A DNA stretch of 64,000 nt from Deltaproteobacteria bacterium (GTDB taxonomy: Bacteria; Desulfobacterota; Syntrophia; Syntrophales; UBA2192): NCBI GenBank assembly GCA_012728915.1, contig JAAYEC010000004.1, forward strand, positions 47,026 to 111,025, read 5' to 3'. Shown piece after piece: positions 51,505 to 60,493 of the stretch; the stretch's first letter is position 1, and every line of letters begins with the position of its first letter. A program made the position numbers and the translations under genes. The notes below the pieces were generated by a model. It did no database searches, had not been told where the DNA came from, and saw only the letters and a program-made list of their open reading frames with translations.

Positions 51505-53052
51505 ATGAACAAGTGGCTCGTGGCCGTCACGGTGATGCTGCCCACGCTGGTGGTGATCATCGACACCTCCGTGGTCAACGTCTCCCTGGATCACATCCGG
51601 GGGAGCCTCTCGGCGGGCATCGACGAGTCGACCTGGGTGATCACTTCCTACCTGGCGGCCAACGCCGTCGTCATCCCCATGACGGGATGGCTCGGCCGGC
51701 TCTTCGGGCGCAAGCGCTTCCTGCTGTTCTCCATCGTCCTGTTCACGGTCAGTTCCTTCCTCTGCGGGGCCTCCTGGAGTCTGCGCGCCCTCATCTTCTT
51801 CCGCGTCATCCAGGGGCTCTCGGGCGGGTCGCTGCAGCCCATCTCGCAGGCGATTCTCCTGGAGACCTTCCCGCGGCACCAGCACGGCACGGCCATGGCG
51901 ATCTTCGGGATCGGCATCATGATCGGGCCCATCGTCGGCCCCCTGCTGGGCGGCTGGATCACCGACAACTGGTCCTGGCACTGGGTGTTCTTTATCAACA
52001 TCCCCATCGGGATCGTGGCGATCCTCATGTCGATGGCCTTCATCGTCGATCCGCAGTACGCCGAGGCGAGGAAGATGAGGATCGATTACCTGGGCCTGGC
52101 CTTCCTGGCCGTGGGGATCGGATGCCTCCAGATCGTTCTGGACCAGGGCCAGCGCGAGGACTGGTTTGCATCCCGTTTCATCCTCTGGCTCACGGTGGTC
52201 TCCTCTGCGGGCCTCGTCTTTTTCGTCGTCAACGAGTACTACGCCGAGCACCCGATCGTCGATTTTCACATTTTCAAGAATTTTACCTTCGCCTCCGGCA
52301 ACGTCATCGGCTTTGCCACGTTCTTCACGCTCTTCGGCAGCCTCATCATGCTGCCCGTCTTCCTGCAGACCCTCATGGGCTACACGGCGTTCCTGGCGGG
52401 ATGGGTTCTCGGCCCGGGCGGCCTCATGGCGATGATCTCCATGCCCATCGCGGGGCGCCTGATCGGCCGGGTGAACCCGAAGGGAGTGCTCTTCGCGGGC
52501 GTGATGATCACGGCCTATTCGGTCTGGATGATGTCGCTGTTCAACCTCTCGGTCGACTTCGACACCGTGGCCTGGCCGAGGGTGGTCATGGGGTTCGGCA
52601 TGGGGCTTGTCTTCGTGCCGCTCACGACCCTGACCATGTCCTGGGTCCGCAAGGAGGAGATGGGCAATGCCACGTCGGTCTTCAACCTGCTGAGGATGCT
52701 AGGCGGGAGCTTCGGCGTGGCCTTCGCGAGCACGCTGGTGTCGCGGCGGGCCCAGTTCCACCAGGCGCGCCTGGCCGAGGGCATGAGCGTGCTGGACCGC
52801 AATTTCCAGGAGGCCGTCCCCCTGGTGTCAGACATCCTGAAGGGGCAGGGGTTCCCCCCGTCCGAGCTCGACGGCGGGACGCTGGCGCTTCTCTACAGGA
52901 AGCTCGTGACGGAGGCCACCATGATGGCCTTCAACGACACCTTCTTCGTGCTCGCCGTTCTGATGGCCTGCTCGGGGTTGCTGGTGATCCTCATGAAGAG
53001 AAGCCACGAGACGGCGGGCTCGGGCAGGGCGCAGCCCGTCGTGGCGGAGTGA
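51505..53052 (+). CDS. emrB: EmrB-type DHA2-family multidrug transporter
   Basis: A 515-aa, 14-span major facilitator. Motif A-type GRLFGRKRFLL, motif D1-like IDTSVVNVSLDHI and motif C (GIMIGPIVGPLLGG) are present. It sits directly after the EmrA adaptor with a GGGGGG ribosome site, giving a two-gene efflux operon without its own TolC; the TolC-like gene at 59 kb belongs to a different system. Substrate unknown. Confidence 0.95.
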   Translation: MNKWLVAVTVMLPTLVVIIDTSVVNVSLDHIRGSLSAGIDESTWVITSYLAANAVVIPMTGWLGRLFGRKRFLLFSIVLFTVSSFLCGASWSLRALIFFRVIQGLSGGSLQPISQAILLETFPRHQHGTAMAIFGIGIMIGPIVGPLLGGWITDNWSWHWVFFINIPIGIVAILMSMAFIVDPQYAEARKMRIDYLGLAFLAVGIGCLQIVLDQGQREDWFASRFILWLTVVSSAGLVFFVVNEYYAEHPIVDFHIFKNFTFASGNVIGFATFFTLFGSLIMLPVFLQTLMGYTAFLAGWVLGPGGLMAMISMPIAGRLIGRVNPKGVLFAGVMITAYSVWMMSLFNLSVDFDTVAWPRVVMGFGMGLVFVPLTTLTMSWVRKEEMGNATSVFNLLRMLGGSFGVAFASTLVSRRAQFHQARLAEGMSVLDRNFQEAVPLVSDILKGQGFPPSELDGGTLALLYRKLVTEATMMAFNDTFFVLAVLMACSGLLVILMKRSHETAGSGRAQPVVAE

Positions 53053-53127
53053 GCGAGGGCGGGTTTGCGCTCCGCGTCTCCGGTGCCGGGCGCAGGGGAA
53101 GAAAGGCCGTCGGCCCCGCGGTGTCGC

Positions 53128-53211
53128 TCATCGCGTGCAGTGCAGAAAGCACAGAAAGAGAAGCGCGAAGATCAAGAACCCGTATGCCGACAGGACCGGA
53201 GGGATCTTCAT
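53128..53211 (-). CDS. Predicted 27-aa membrane microprotein
   Basis: MKIPPVLSAYGFLIFALLFL followed by CFLHCTR is a single hydrophobic helix with a basic end. The ATG lies 3 bp after the stop of the 59-aa gene, and the AGGAAA at that stop is a suitable ribosome site, so the two are coupled. It is the last gene of the formate dehydrogenase strand. Real existence is plausible but unproven. Confidence 0.4.
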   Translation of the reverse strand: MKIPPVLSAYGFLIFALLFLCFLHCTR

Positions 53212-53214
53212 CTG

Positions 53215-53394
53215 CTATTTCCTGGCGAAGTAACGGCGCACGGCGTTGATGAGGGATGATTCCGCAGCTGCCGCCGGGGATTTCACCCCGGGCGGGGCCG
53301 TCTCGAAATACCGTGCCAGTGCGCGTACAATGGCCTTTTCCGTGTGCACCGGTTCCTTCCGGGCCCGGGCGGGGGGTAACTCTTGAGCGGGCAT
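53215..53394 (-). CDS. Small protein downstream of formate dehydrogenase, 59 aa
   Basis: The protein has a helical centre (TEKAIVRALARYFETAP) and a similar helix at its end (SSLINAVRRYFARK), so the two halves look like an internal repeat of an ARYF-type amphipathic helix. AGGGA precedes the ATG at 53394. The gene lies 237 bp after formate dehydrogenase on the same strand. Function unknown; a possible accessory or stability factor. Confidence 0.5.
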   Translation of the reverse strand: MPAQELPPARARKEPVHTEKAIVRALARYFETAPPGVKSPAAAAESSLINAVRRYFARK

Positions 53395-53631
53395 GTCATT
53401 TCCCTGTCCCTGTTCAATTCCCCTCTCCCTCTCGTGCCCCAGCGTGCACCTTTCGGTTCGGAAACGCAATTCGACAAAAGTATGAATTTTCTCTACGAAT
53501 GGAGTATGAGGGCGGCCCGCTCGGCCCGTCACGCCGGTCCCGCCGCGGGGGGGGGGCGAGGGGCCGCATCGGGACCGGGGCGGCGGCACCTCTCGCTTTT
53601 GCCCCGAACCCGCGTCGCGGGGCCGTCGCCC
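53395..53631. other. GC-rich gap downstream of formate dehydrogenase
   Basis: Poly-G and GC-rich runs, with no gene or clear terminator. The absence of a terminator is compatible with read-through from formate dehydrogenase into the small genes. Confidence 0.35.
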
Positions 53632-56325
53632 CTAGGCCGCCTCGATCTTGCAGGCGCAGACCTTGTACTCGGGGATCTTGCAGACCGGGTCGAGGGCCGG
53701 GTTGGTGATCAGGTTCACGCGCGCCTCGTGGAAGTGGAAACTCATGAAGACGGTCCCCTCGGGAGAGCGCTCCGTCACGGAGGCCTTCGCCTCGACGGCG
53801 CCGCGTCGCGAGGCGACGCGGACGGTCCGGCCGTCCGTGATGCCGTACTTCGCCGCGTCGTTCGGATGGATCTCGACGAGGCTTTCGGGGTGGCGCTCGT
53901 TGCAGCCCCTCGCCCGGCGGGTCATCGTGCCCGTGTGGTACTGATAGAGCACGCGGCCCGTCGTGAGGTACAGCGGGTAGTCCTTGTCGGGCACCTCGGC
54001 GGGCGGAATGAACTCGATGGGGCTGAAGAGCCCCAGGCCCCGTGTAAACCGGTCCTTGTGGAGGAACTTGGTGCCCGGGTGGTCCGTGTTGGGGCAGGGC
54101 CACTGGATGCCCTGGCGGCCGATGCGCTCGTAGGTGATCCCGGCGTAGCTGGGTGCGACCTGGCGGATCTCGTTCCAGATCTCCCTCGGCTTGGCGTAGG
54201 TCATGGGGTAGCCCATGCGGTTGGAGAGGGCGGCGATGATCTCCCAGTCCGAACGGGCCTGCCCCGGCGGCTCGACTGCCTTGCGGACGCGCTGCACGCG
54301 CCGCTCCGTGTTGGAAAAGGTGCCGCCCTTCTCGGCGAAGCATGTCGCGGGAAGGACCACGTGGGCCAACTCGGCGGTCTCCGTGAGGAAGATGTCCTGG
54401 ACGACGAAGAGCTCCAGCTTCCGGAGGGCCTTCTCGAGGTGGTGCAGGTCCGGGTCCGACAGCAGCACGTTCTCGCCCATGCAGTACAGGGCCCTGAGCC
54501 TGCCCTCGTCGGCGGCGCGGGACATCTCGACGACCGTGAGGCCGGGCTTGGCGGGCAGCGTCACCCCCCAGGCCTTTTCGAACTTGGCCCGGGCGTCGTC
54601 GGCGCCCACGTTCTGGTAGGCCGGGTAGACGTTGGGCAGGCAGCCCATATCGCAGGCGCCCTGCACGTTGTTCTGGCCGCGCAGGGGGTTGATCCCGCCC
54701 GACTCGATCCCCACCTTGCCGCAGAGCATGGCCAGGTTGGCGAGCGATTTCACGTTGTCCGTGCCCGTCCGGTGCTGGGTGATTCCCATCGCATAGAGGA
54801 TGGTCGCCTTCGGGGCCGTGGCGTAGAGCCGGGCGGCCGCCCTGAGCTGCCCGGCCGGAATGCCCGTGATGGACTCGACGTACTCGGGGGTGTACTTCGC
54901 CACGACCTTCCGGACTTCTTCGAAGCCCTCCGTTCGCTCCTCCACGTACTCCTTCGCGTAGAGGTCATCGGCGATGATGACGTTCATCATGCCGTTGATC
55001 CAGGCCACGTCCGTGCCCGGTTTCTGCCGCAGGAAGAGGGTTGAGTACTTCGCCAGCGGGATCTCGCGGGGTTCGATGACGATGAGTTTGGCGCCGCGCT
55101 TGCGGACGGCCCGCTTCACGTACATGCCCACGATGGGGTGGTTCTCCGTCGTGTTGGTCCCCGTGGCGAGGATCACGTCGGCAAACTCGATCTCCTCGAT
55201 GGAGTTCGTCATGGCACCGCTTCCGAAGGCGGCGGCCAGACCGGCCACCGTGGAGCTGTGTCAGAGACGGGCGCAATGGTCGACATTGTTGGTGCCGACG
55301 GCTGCCCGCATGAACTTCTGGAAGATGTAGTTGTCCTCGTTGGTGGCTCGCGCCGAGGAGAGACCCCCGATCGAGTCGGGGCCGTGCTTGGCCTTGATGT
55401 CCTTGAGCTTGCCGGCGATGAAGTCGAGGGCCTCGTCCCAGGACGCCTCCTCGAGCTTGCCGTTCTTGCGGATCAGCGGGCTGGTCAGCCGGTCGGGCGA
55501 GTGGATGAACTCGTTGGCGAAGCGGCCCTTCACGCAGAGGCTGCCCCAGTTGGGGGTGCCGTAGCTGCGGTCCGAGGTGGTCTTGACGACCTTGCCGTTG
55601 AAGACGTTGAGGTCGAGCTGGCAGCCCACGCCGCAGTAGGTGCAGGTCGTGCGGACCTTCCGGACCTCCCAGGGGCGTCCCTGGAAGCGGCCCTGCTTGT
55701 TGATGATCGCCCCTGTGGGGCAGTCCTGCAGGCACTCGCCGCAGAAGACGCAGGCCGAGTCGATGTAATCCGTGTCGAAGGCGGGCCCCACCTTCATGCG
55801 GTTGCCGCGCTGGGCGAAGTCGAGCACCTCGTTGACCTGCACCTCGTTGCAGCCGCGGATGCAGCGCCCGCAGAGCACGCACTTGTTGAGGTCGCGAAAG
55901 ATCATCGTGTTGGAGTTGTCGGTGGCGTAGCCGGGGGGGTCGATCTCGAAGCGGGGCTTTTCGATCCCGAGCCGGTAGATGAGGTCCTGCAGCTCGCAGG
56001 CCCCGTTGGATTCGCACTGCAGACAGTTGTGATCACCCGAGGCCCAGATCATCTCCACGATCATCTTTCTCGCCTCGACCACCCGCGGGGTGTCGGTCCG
56101 GATCTTCATGCCGGGGCTGGCCGGCATGGCGCAGGAAGCCACGAGGTTCCTCGCGCCCTCCTGCTCGACGACGCAGACGCGGCAGGCGCCCACGAGGGTT
56201 GTGGTGGGAAAGTAGCAGAGCGTGGGGATGTAGATTCCGTTCTTTTTCGCGACATCGAGAATGGTCTGCCCGGCCGTCGCCTGGCACTCCTTGCCGTCGA
56301 TGACGATGCTGAACTTGCCTTCCAT
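53632..56325 (-). CDS. fdhA: Selenocysteine-containing formate dehydrogenase, alpha subunit
   Basis: An 897-residue molybdo/tungstopterin oxidoreductase interconverting formate and CO2. It is read through an in-frame TGA at 55261-55263 that encodes Sec355 in the ARL-U-HSSTVAGL active site. The N-terminus carries a NuoG-like [2Fe-2S] domain (CYFPTTTLVGACRVC), a GDHNCLQCESNGAC segment and two ferredoxin-type clusters (CVLCGRCIRGC, CVFCGECLQDCP). The catalytic-domain cluster (CTYCGVGC) follows, then bis-MGD domains. The fused N-terminus suggests NAD- or ferredoxin-linked electron transfer, but no NuoE/NuoF-like partner is adjacent. AGGAGAG stands before the ATG. Confidence 0.95.
55231..55263 (-). 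promoter_or_regulatory. UGA selenocysteine codon with SECIS-type hairpin
   Basis: The TGA (55261-55263) is followed 11 nt later by GGTGGCC (55249-55243), which pairs with GGCCGCC (55237-55231) around the apical loop GGTCT. The distance and the GGU-containing loop match the bacterial fdhF SECIS design, recruiting SelB-Sec-tRNA. It lies inside the coding region. Confidence 0.85.
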
Positions 56326-56420
56326 GGTCTCTCCTGCTCTCCTGGGGTGTGGGCAATGCGGCGGATGATTGTGTTATATCTAATATAAGGCGAGAGGAAG
56401 TGCCACCTTTTTTTTCTCCT
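56326..56420. other. Gap between formate dehydrogenase and the NlpC gene
   Basis: An AT-rich segment at 56373-56393 (TTATATCTAATATAAG) lies just upstream of formate dehydrogenase and is its likely promoter region. No defined -35/-10 pair is claimed. Confidence 0.4.
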
Positions 56421-57767
56421 TCAGCCCAGCGGGGTTATGACTGTAACACGCTTCAGCAGGGGGCCGCGGCCGCCCCCTCCCCGGGTGGTGTCCGACACGA
56501 CGACGCGGCCTGCCATGAGGGTCCGCTCGCCCGCGTGATTCGACTCTTTCAGCCCCCAGGCGCTGTGGATGGCGTAAACCCTGCCGTCGACGATCCCGAG
56601 GTGGATCATGATGTGCCCCGGCATGTAGAGCAGGGCCGGCCGGTTGCCGAACTCCTTCAGGATTTTGACCTTGTCCGCCTCGGTGAGGGCCCCTGTGTCC
56701 TTTCGGCCCGCCGGGTTGAATGCGGCCTGGCGGCGGCTGTTGCGGGGCATGACGAACCCGAAGGCCGAGAAGACGTCCATGACGAGGCGCGAGCAGTCTC
56801 GCCCGTCGAACAGGTCACCCCATCCGTAGGGGTGTCCCTCGAGCTTGAAGAGCTGCCGGTAGAGATTGCGGGCCGTGTAGGACAGGTGCCCGACGCTCAC
56901 GTCGGCATCGGGACGAATGTACCCTGTCACGAACCGGACCCCGCCGTCGGGCGCCCGCCAGGGCAGGGTGACGGAGATGTAGCGCCCCGCCTTCTCCACG
57001 AAGGGAAGCCGTGTGCCCATGGGGATCGAGACGGCGTGCGTCGAGAACCCCCGGTCGGCGTAGACCGGGACCATGCCGCCCGTGGCGACAAGCGGCTTGG
57101 ACCGTACGAAGGACTCGATTGCCGTCCTCTCGCCCACGGCGACCGCCGCCGAGGCGACCCAGCCTGTCGTGTAGCCCGTCTGGACGAAGGACCAGACGCC
57201 GTCGGCCGTCCGGTGCAGCACGGCGACGGGGTTTCCGCACTCCAGCACGGAATACTGGAGCCGGTCGAACTCGTTGCCGAAGGGCCGGTCGTAGAAGGCC
57301 TCGTTGGTGGGAAGCCTCCGCAGGCTTGCCCGCGTGGTGACGAGCCCCCAGGCGGGCCGGATGACGTCGGGCACGGCCCCGATAGAGGCCTCGATACGGT
57401 CGTAGAAAGCAGCCGTGATGGGACGGTTGGTGTGGTCGTAGGCCTTCGACGGCCGCGATTCGGCCAGGACGTCGGCGATCGCCTTGCGGACGGCGGCGCC
57501 CTCGAGCGGCTCCGGGACGGCGAGCACGTCGGCCAGCTCCGTCTCCCCGGAGCCCAGGGCGGCGCGGTTCATCGCCTCGATCCCCTCGGGGGTGAGGATC
57601 GGGCGGTCGGGGGCGGGGTGCCTTGCGATCCAGAAATCGGCCTTTTCCTGGTTTGCCTGCACGCCCGGCAGGGGCGCCGGGGCCGTCTCCCAGTCCTCGG
57701 CGGGGCAACGGCCCGCGGAGAGGGCGACGAGGATGAGGGCGATGAGGATATTCAGGTAGCTTCTCAT
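56421..57767 (-). CDS. NlpC/P60-family cell-wall hydrolase with SH3 domains
   Basis: A 448-aa exported enzyme. A signal peptide is followed by an N-terminal stabilising domain (about 25-150) and two bacterial SH3 domains (about 150-290). The NlpC/P60 catalytic domain has the nucleophile in DGRDCSRLVMD and the His in GHIMIHLGI. It should cut peptide cross-bridges of peptidoglycan. ATG at 57767 has AAGGA upstream; longer in-frame readings overlap the deacetylase gene. Placed next to a polysaccharide deacetylase on the same strand. Confidence 0.9.
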   Translation of the reverse strand: MRSYLNILIALILVALSAGRCPAEDWETAPAPLPGVQANQEKADFWIARHPAPDRPILTPEGIEAMNRAALGSGETELADVLAVPEPLEGAAVRKAIADVLAESRPSKAYDHTNRPITAAFYDRIEASIGAVPDVIRPAWGLVTTRASLRRLPTNEAFYDRPFGNEFDRLQYSVLECGNPVAVLHRTADGVWSFVQTGYTTGWVASAAVAVGERTAIESFVRSKPLVATGGMVPVYADRGFSTHAVSIPMGTRLPFVEKAGRYISVTLPWRAPDGGVRFVTGYIRPDADVSVGHLSYTARNLYRQLFKLEGHPYGWGDLFDGRDCSRLVMDVFSAFGFVMPRNSRRQAAFNPAGRKDTGALTEADKVKILKEFGNRPALLYMPGHIMIHLGIVDGRVYAIHSAWGLKESNHAGERTLMAGRVVVSDTTRGGGGRGPLLKRVTVITPLG

Positions 57768-57856
57768 GAGGTCCTTCAGCTCCGTTCGCCGTCCTGCGTC
57801 ACAGGCGGCGCCTGCCGGTCCAACCTTCCCACCTTCTTGTCTTCTCAACCTCTTCT

Positions 57857-58786
57857 TCAGCGTAGCGGATATTCCGAGAGCTTCACGAACCGAAACCCCT
57901 TCTCCCTCAGGAGGGGAAGGGCTTCCATCAAGCCCGCCGCCGTCCGGCTGCGGGGCTGGTTCATGTGCAGGATGACGATGTCCCCGTGCCCGGCCTCGAG
58001 CAGGGCCAGGCGGACCTTTTCCCGCGGCCACGTCGCCCCCGCATCGCCCAGCACGCTGTAGTTGACCACTTCGCAACCCAGCTCGCCCGCCACCTTCACG
58101 GCCACATCGTCGCAATATGCCGTCCCGGGGCGGTAGAATTTCGGCTTGCTGCCCGTCGCGGCCTCGATCTTGCGGCCGTTCTTCTCGATCTCGTCGATAA
58201 GCTCCCCCACGCTGCCCGTCCCGCGGATCCCGTAGGCCGACCTGCCGTTGACGGAGCAGGGCCTGTGTGAAAGGCCGTGGTTGGCGATCTCGAAGAGGGG
58301 CTCGGCGGCGAGCTGCCTGAAGAGGGCCGGATTGGCGTCGATCCAGCTTCCGCTGACGAACAGGGTGGCGGGGATCTTTTCCTTCCGCAGGTACTCGATG
58401 AGGGCCCTGTCGGTCCGGCTGCCCCTGGGGCCGCCGCAGGCGTCGAAGGTCAGTGCGATGACGGGCTCCGTCGTGTCGAGTCTCGTCCTGACCCCCTCGA
58501 CCCTCTCGCCCCATTCCCTCGGGGTCTTGTTCCCGTAGGCGGCGACGATCCGCTGTTTACGGAGCTGCTCGGGGCTCGGCGTGGCCCTGGGTTCCGGGGC
58601 CCGGGCGGGGGCCGCTGCGGTCGCCCGCTCCTCGGGGTAACGGATTTTCCTGCGGACGACGGGCGCAGCGGGAGGCGCCGGCTCCCGGATCGCCTCTTCC
58701 TTCGGGGCGGGCTGCACGGGCCCGGAGCCCGACGCCACAGAGAGCGCGAGAAGGAGGAGCGCCGCGACCCAAAACGCTGTTTTCAT
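57857..58786 (-). CDS. Polysaccharide deacetylase (CE4 family)
   Basis: A 309-aa exported protein with a signal peptide, a Pro/Ala-rich linker (about 25-75) and a NodB-homology domain. Motif 1 is TFDAC with the catalytic Asp, motif 2 is HGLSHRP with the zinc His pair, and motif 3 is RPGTAY. A C-terminal VILHMNQP block supplies the last His. It removes acetyl groups from peptidoglycan or another polymer. AAGGG precedes the ATG. Followed on its strand by the NlpC/P60 gene. Confidence 0.92.
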   Translation of the reverse strand: MKTAFWVAALLLLALSVASGSGPVQPAPKEEAIREPAPPAAPVVRRKIRYPEERATAAAPARAPEPRATPSPEQLRKQRIVAAYGNKTPREWGERVEGVRTRLDTTEPVIALTFDACGGPRGSRTDRALIEYLRKEKIPATLFVSGSWIDANPALFRQLAAEPLFEIANHGLSHRPCSVNGRSAYGIRGTGSVGELIDEIEKNGRKIEAATGSKPKFYRPGTAYCDDVAVKVAGELGCEVVNYSVLGDAGATWPREKVRLALLEAGHGDIVILHMNQPRSRTAAGLMEALPLLREKGFRFVKLSEYPLR

Positions 58787-59122
58787 GCGGGGGTTGCCCT
58801 TTCCCGGCGGTCTCGCCGTCAGCGGCGGAATCTTACCAGAAAAGACCTGCCGACTTAAGCCCTATTTTCGGACGGCTTCCCTGTGGCCGTCAGAAGAAAG
58901 TATGAGGCCCGCCCCGGCCCGATCATACTTCGGTCGTATCCATGCCGACCCGTTTCTCACCCGAAAGTGTGCCCCCAAAATGATACTCCCGCCCGATTGT
59001 CTTGCCCTTCCGTTCCGTGAATAATCGGTCCCTGTGCCGGGATCGCCGCATCTTCCCGGCGGCTGCGGGAAATGGGGCCCGCAGAAAGGGAAGCAGGGAT
59101 TCGAGAGAGATAGACGAGGGTC
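58787..59122. other. Divergent intergenic region with a repeated ATGATACT-like motif
   Basis: AAGTATGA (58898-58905) and TCATACTT (58923-58930) form an 8-bp inverted repeat. Related TCGTATC and TGATACT strings follow within 60 bp. This could be an operator array for the deacetylase or the TolC operon. No gene seen. Confidence 0.45.
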
Positions 59123-60493
59123 ATGCTCCGGCGTTCCTGGACAGGGAGGGGAATCCTGTGCGCTCTGGCCGCGCTTTTCGCATTGGCGCCCGGCCGGGCG
59201 CCCGCGGCAGGCGGCAGCCTTTCCTACGAGGATGCCGTGGGTGGGGCCCTCCGCCATTCCGCCCGTCTGAAGGTGAAGAACGAGGAGATCCGCATCAACG
59301 AGGCCTCCTGGCGGCAATCCCTCTCGAGCCTCTATCCCGCCATCTCAGTCAACGGGCGCCTCGAGCGGTTCGGCAACCTCGTCGGCCCGACGGGCGTCGG
59401 GACGATCAACGGCCAGGTCGTGGGCGGCCTGCAGGACGAGTGGCGCTCGTCGGTCTTCGTGATGGGCGAGTACACGATCTCGAACTGGTTCAAGAAGCGC
59501 TACGAGAGCCGCTACTACGAGAGGCTTACGGAAGCGTCTATCCACGACAGCGAGGCCGAGAAGAAAAAGGTCGTCCTCGAGGTCACCGACCTCTACGGCT
59601 CTCTTGCCGAAGGGGCCATCCGCCTGCGCTACCTCGGACAGATGATCGACAGGATGAAGGAGGCCGTCTCGCTGCGCGCCGCAGCGCATCGGGAGGGCGA
59701 GATCTCCCGCGAGGACCTTCTCCGGGCCGAGGTCCAGGTCGTCGACCTGGAAAAGGAGCGCGCCGAGGCTGCCCGCCAGTTCAAGGAGAACCTGACGCGT
59801 CTGACGCTCCACACGGGCGTCGAGTACGAGGAGGACGTTGTGGTCGAGGGCCTGGGCGCGGCCGCGGAGGTCTCCGGGCACCCCGGTCCGGAGCGCGTCG
59901 AGCAGACGCCCGAGTACCGGGCGAAATGCAAGGAGATGGAGGCGCAGCAGGAAAAGGGCCGCGCGGCCCGGAACAACGGTTTGCCCGACGTGGGCATCTA
60001 CGGCCGCTATGATTTCTACGGCCGCAACCCCGAGGCGTACGACTCCCTGAAGGAGATGGAGAGGAACTCCTGGAATGCGGGTCTCTACATCTCGATCCCC
60101 CTTTTCGACGGCGGACTGCGCAAGTGGGAGCGCGAGCGGGCAACCCGGGAGATCCGGCGCCAGGAAGAGGCGCTCAGGGCGCTGCGGCAGGAGAAGGGGA
60201 GGGACTCGGCGGGGCTCTTCGTGAAGCTGCGGGAACTGGACCGGACGATCGCTCAGTACCGGCAGCTGCTCGTGCGCTACGAGAAGCTCCTCGCCATCGC
60301 CTCGGGGGCGGCGGCCCTCGGCGGGCGCAGCCGGGCGGAGCTGCTGGAGAGCGGCAAGGAGGCCCTCGCCATCGAGCGGGACATGGAAGTGTACGTGAAC
60401 CAGCGGGCCGTCGCGGTAAGGAAGTACCGCCTCGAGACGGACTTTGCCGGCGCCATGGAGGAACTGGATGGAAACGGGACTGATCGCCATTGA
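59123..60493 (+). CDS. TolC-family outer-membrane efflux protein
   Basis: A 456-aa outer-membrane factor with a signal peptide (ends near RAPAAG) and paired OEP repeats with long helical coiled-coil segments. An ISIPLFDGGLRKWER-type motif lies near residue 325, typical of the family. It would form the exit duct of the type I system encoded by the next two genes. Its 3' end overlaps the ABC transporter gene by 26 bp. Confidence 0.88.
   Translation: MLRRSWTGRGILCALAALFALAPGRAPAAGGSLSYEDAVGGALRHSARLKVKNEEIRINEASWRQSLSSLYPAISVNGRLERFGNLVGPTGVGTINGQVVGGLQDEWRSSVFVMGEYTISNWFKKRYESRYYERLTEASIHDSEAEKKKVVLEVTDLYGSLAEGAIRLRYLGQMIDRMKEAVSLRAAAHREGEISREDLLRAEVQVVDLEKERAEAARQFKENLTRLTLHTGVEYEEDVVVEGLGAAAEVSGHPGPERVEQTPEYRAKCKEMEAQQEKGRAARNNGLPDVGIYGRYDFYGRNPEAYDSLKEMERNSWNAGLYISIPLFDGGLRKWERERATREIRRQEEALRALRQEKGRDSAGLFVKLRELDRTIAQYRQLLVRYEKLLAIASGAAALGGRSRAELLESGKEALAIERDMEVYVNQRAVAVRKYRLETDFAGAMEELDGNGTDRH

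Noticed and set aside
55261..55263. Nonsense mutation splitting formate dehydrogenase into two genes
   Set aside because: The TGA sits at the Sec position of the active-site motif and is followed by a SECIS-type hairpin, so read-through as selenocysteine is far more likely.
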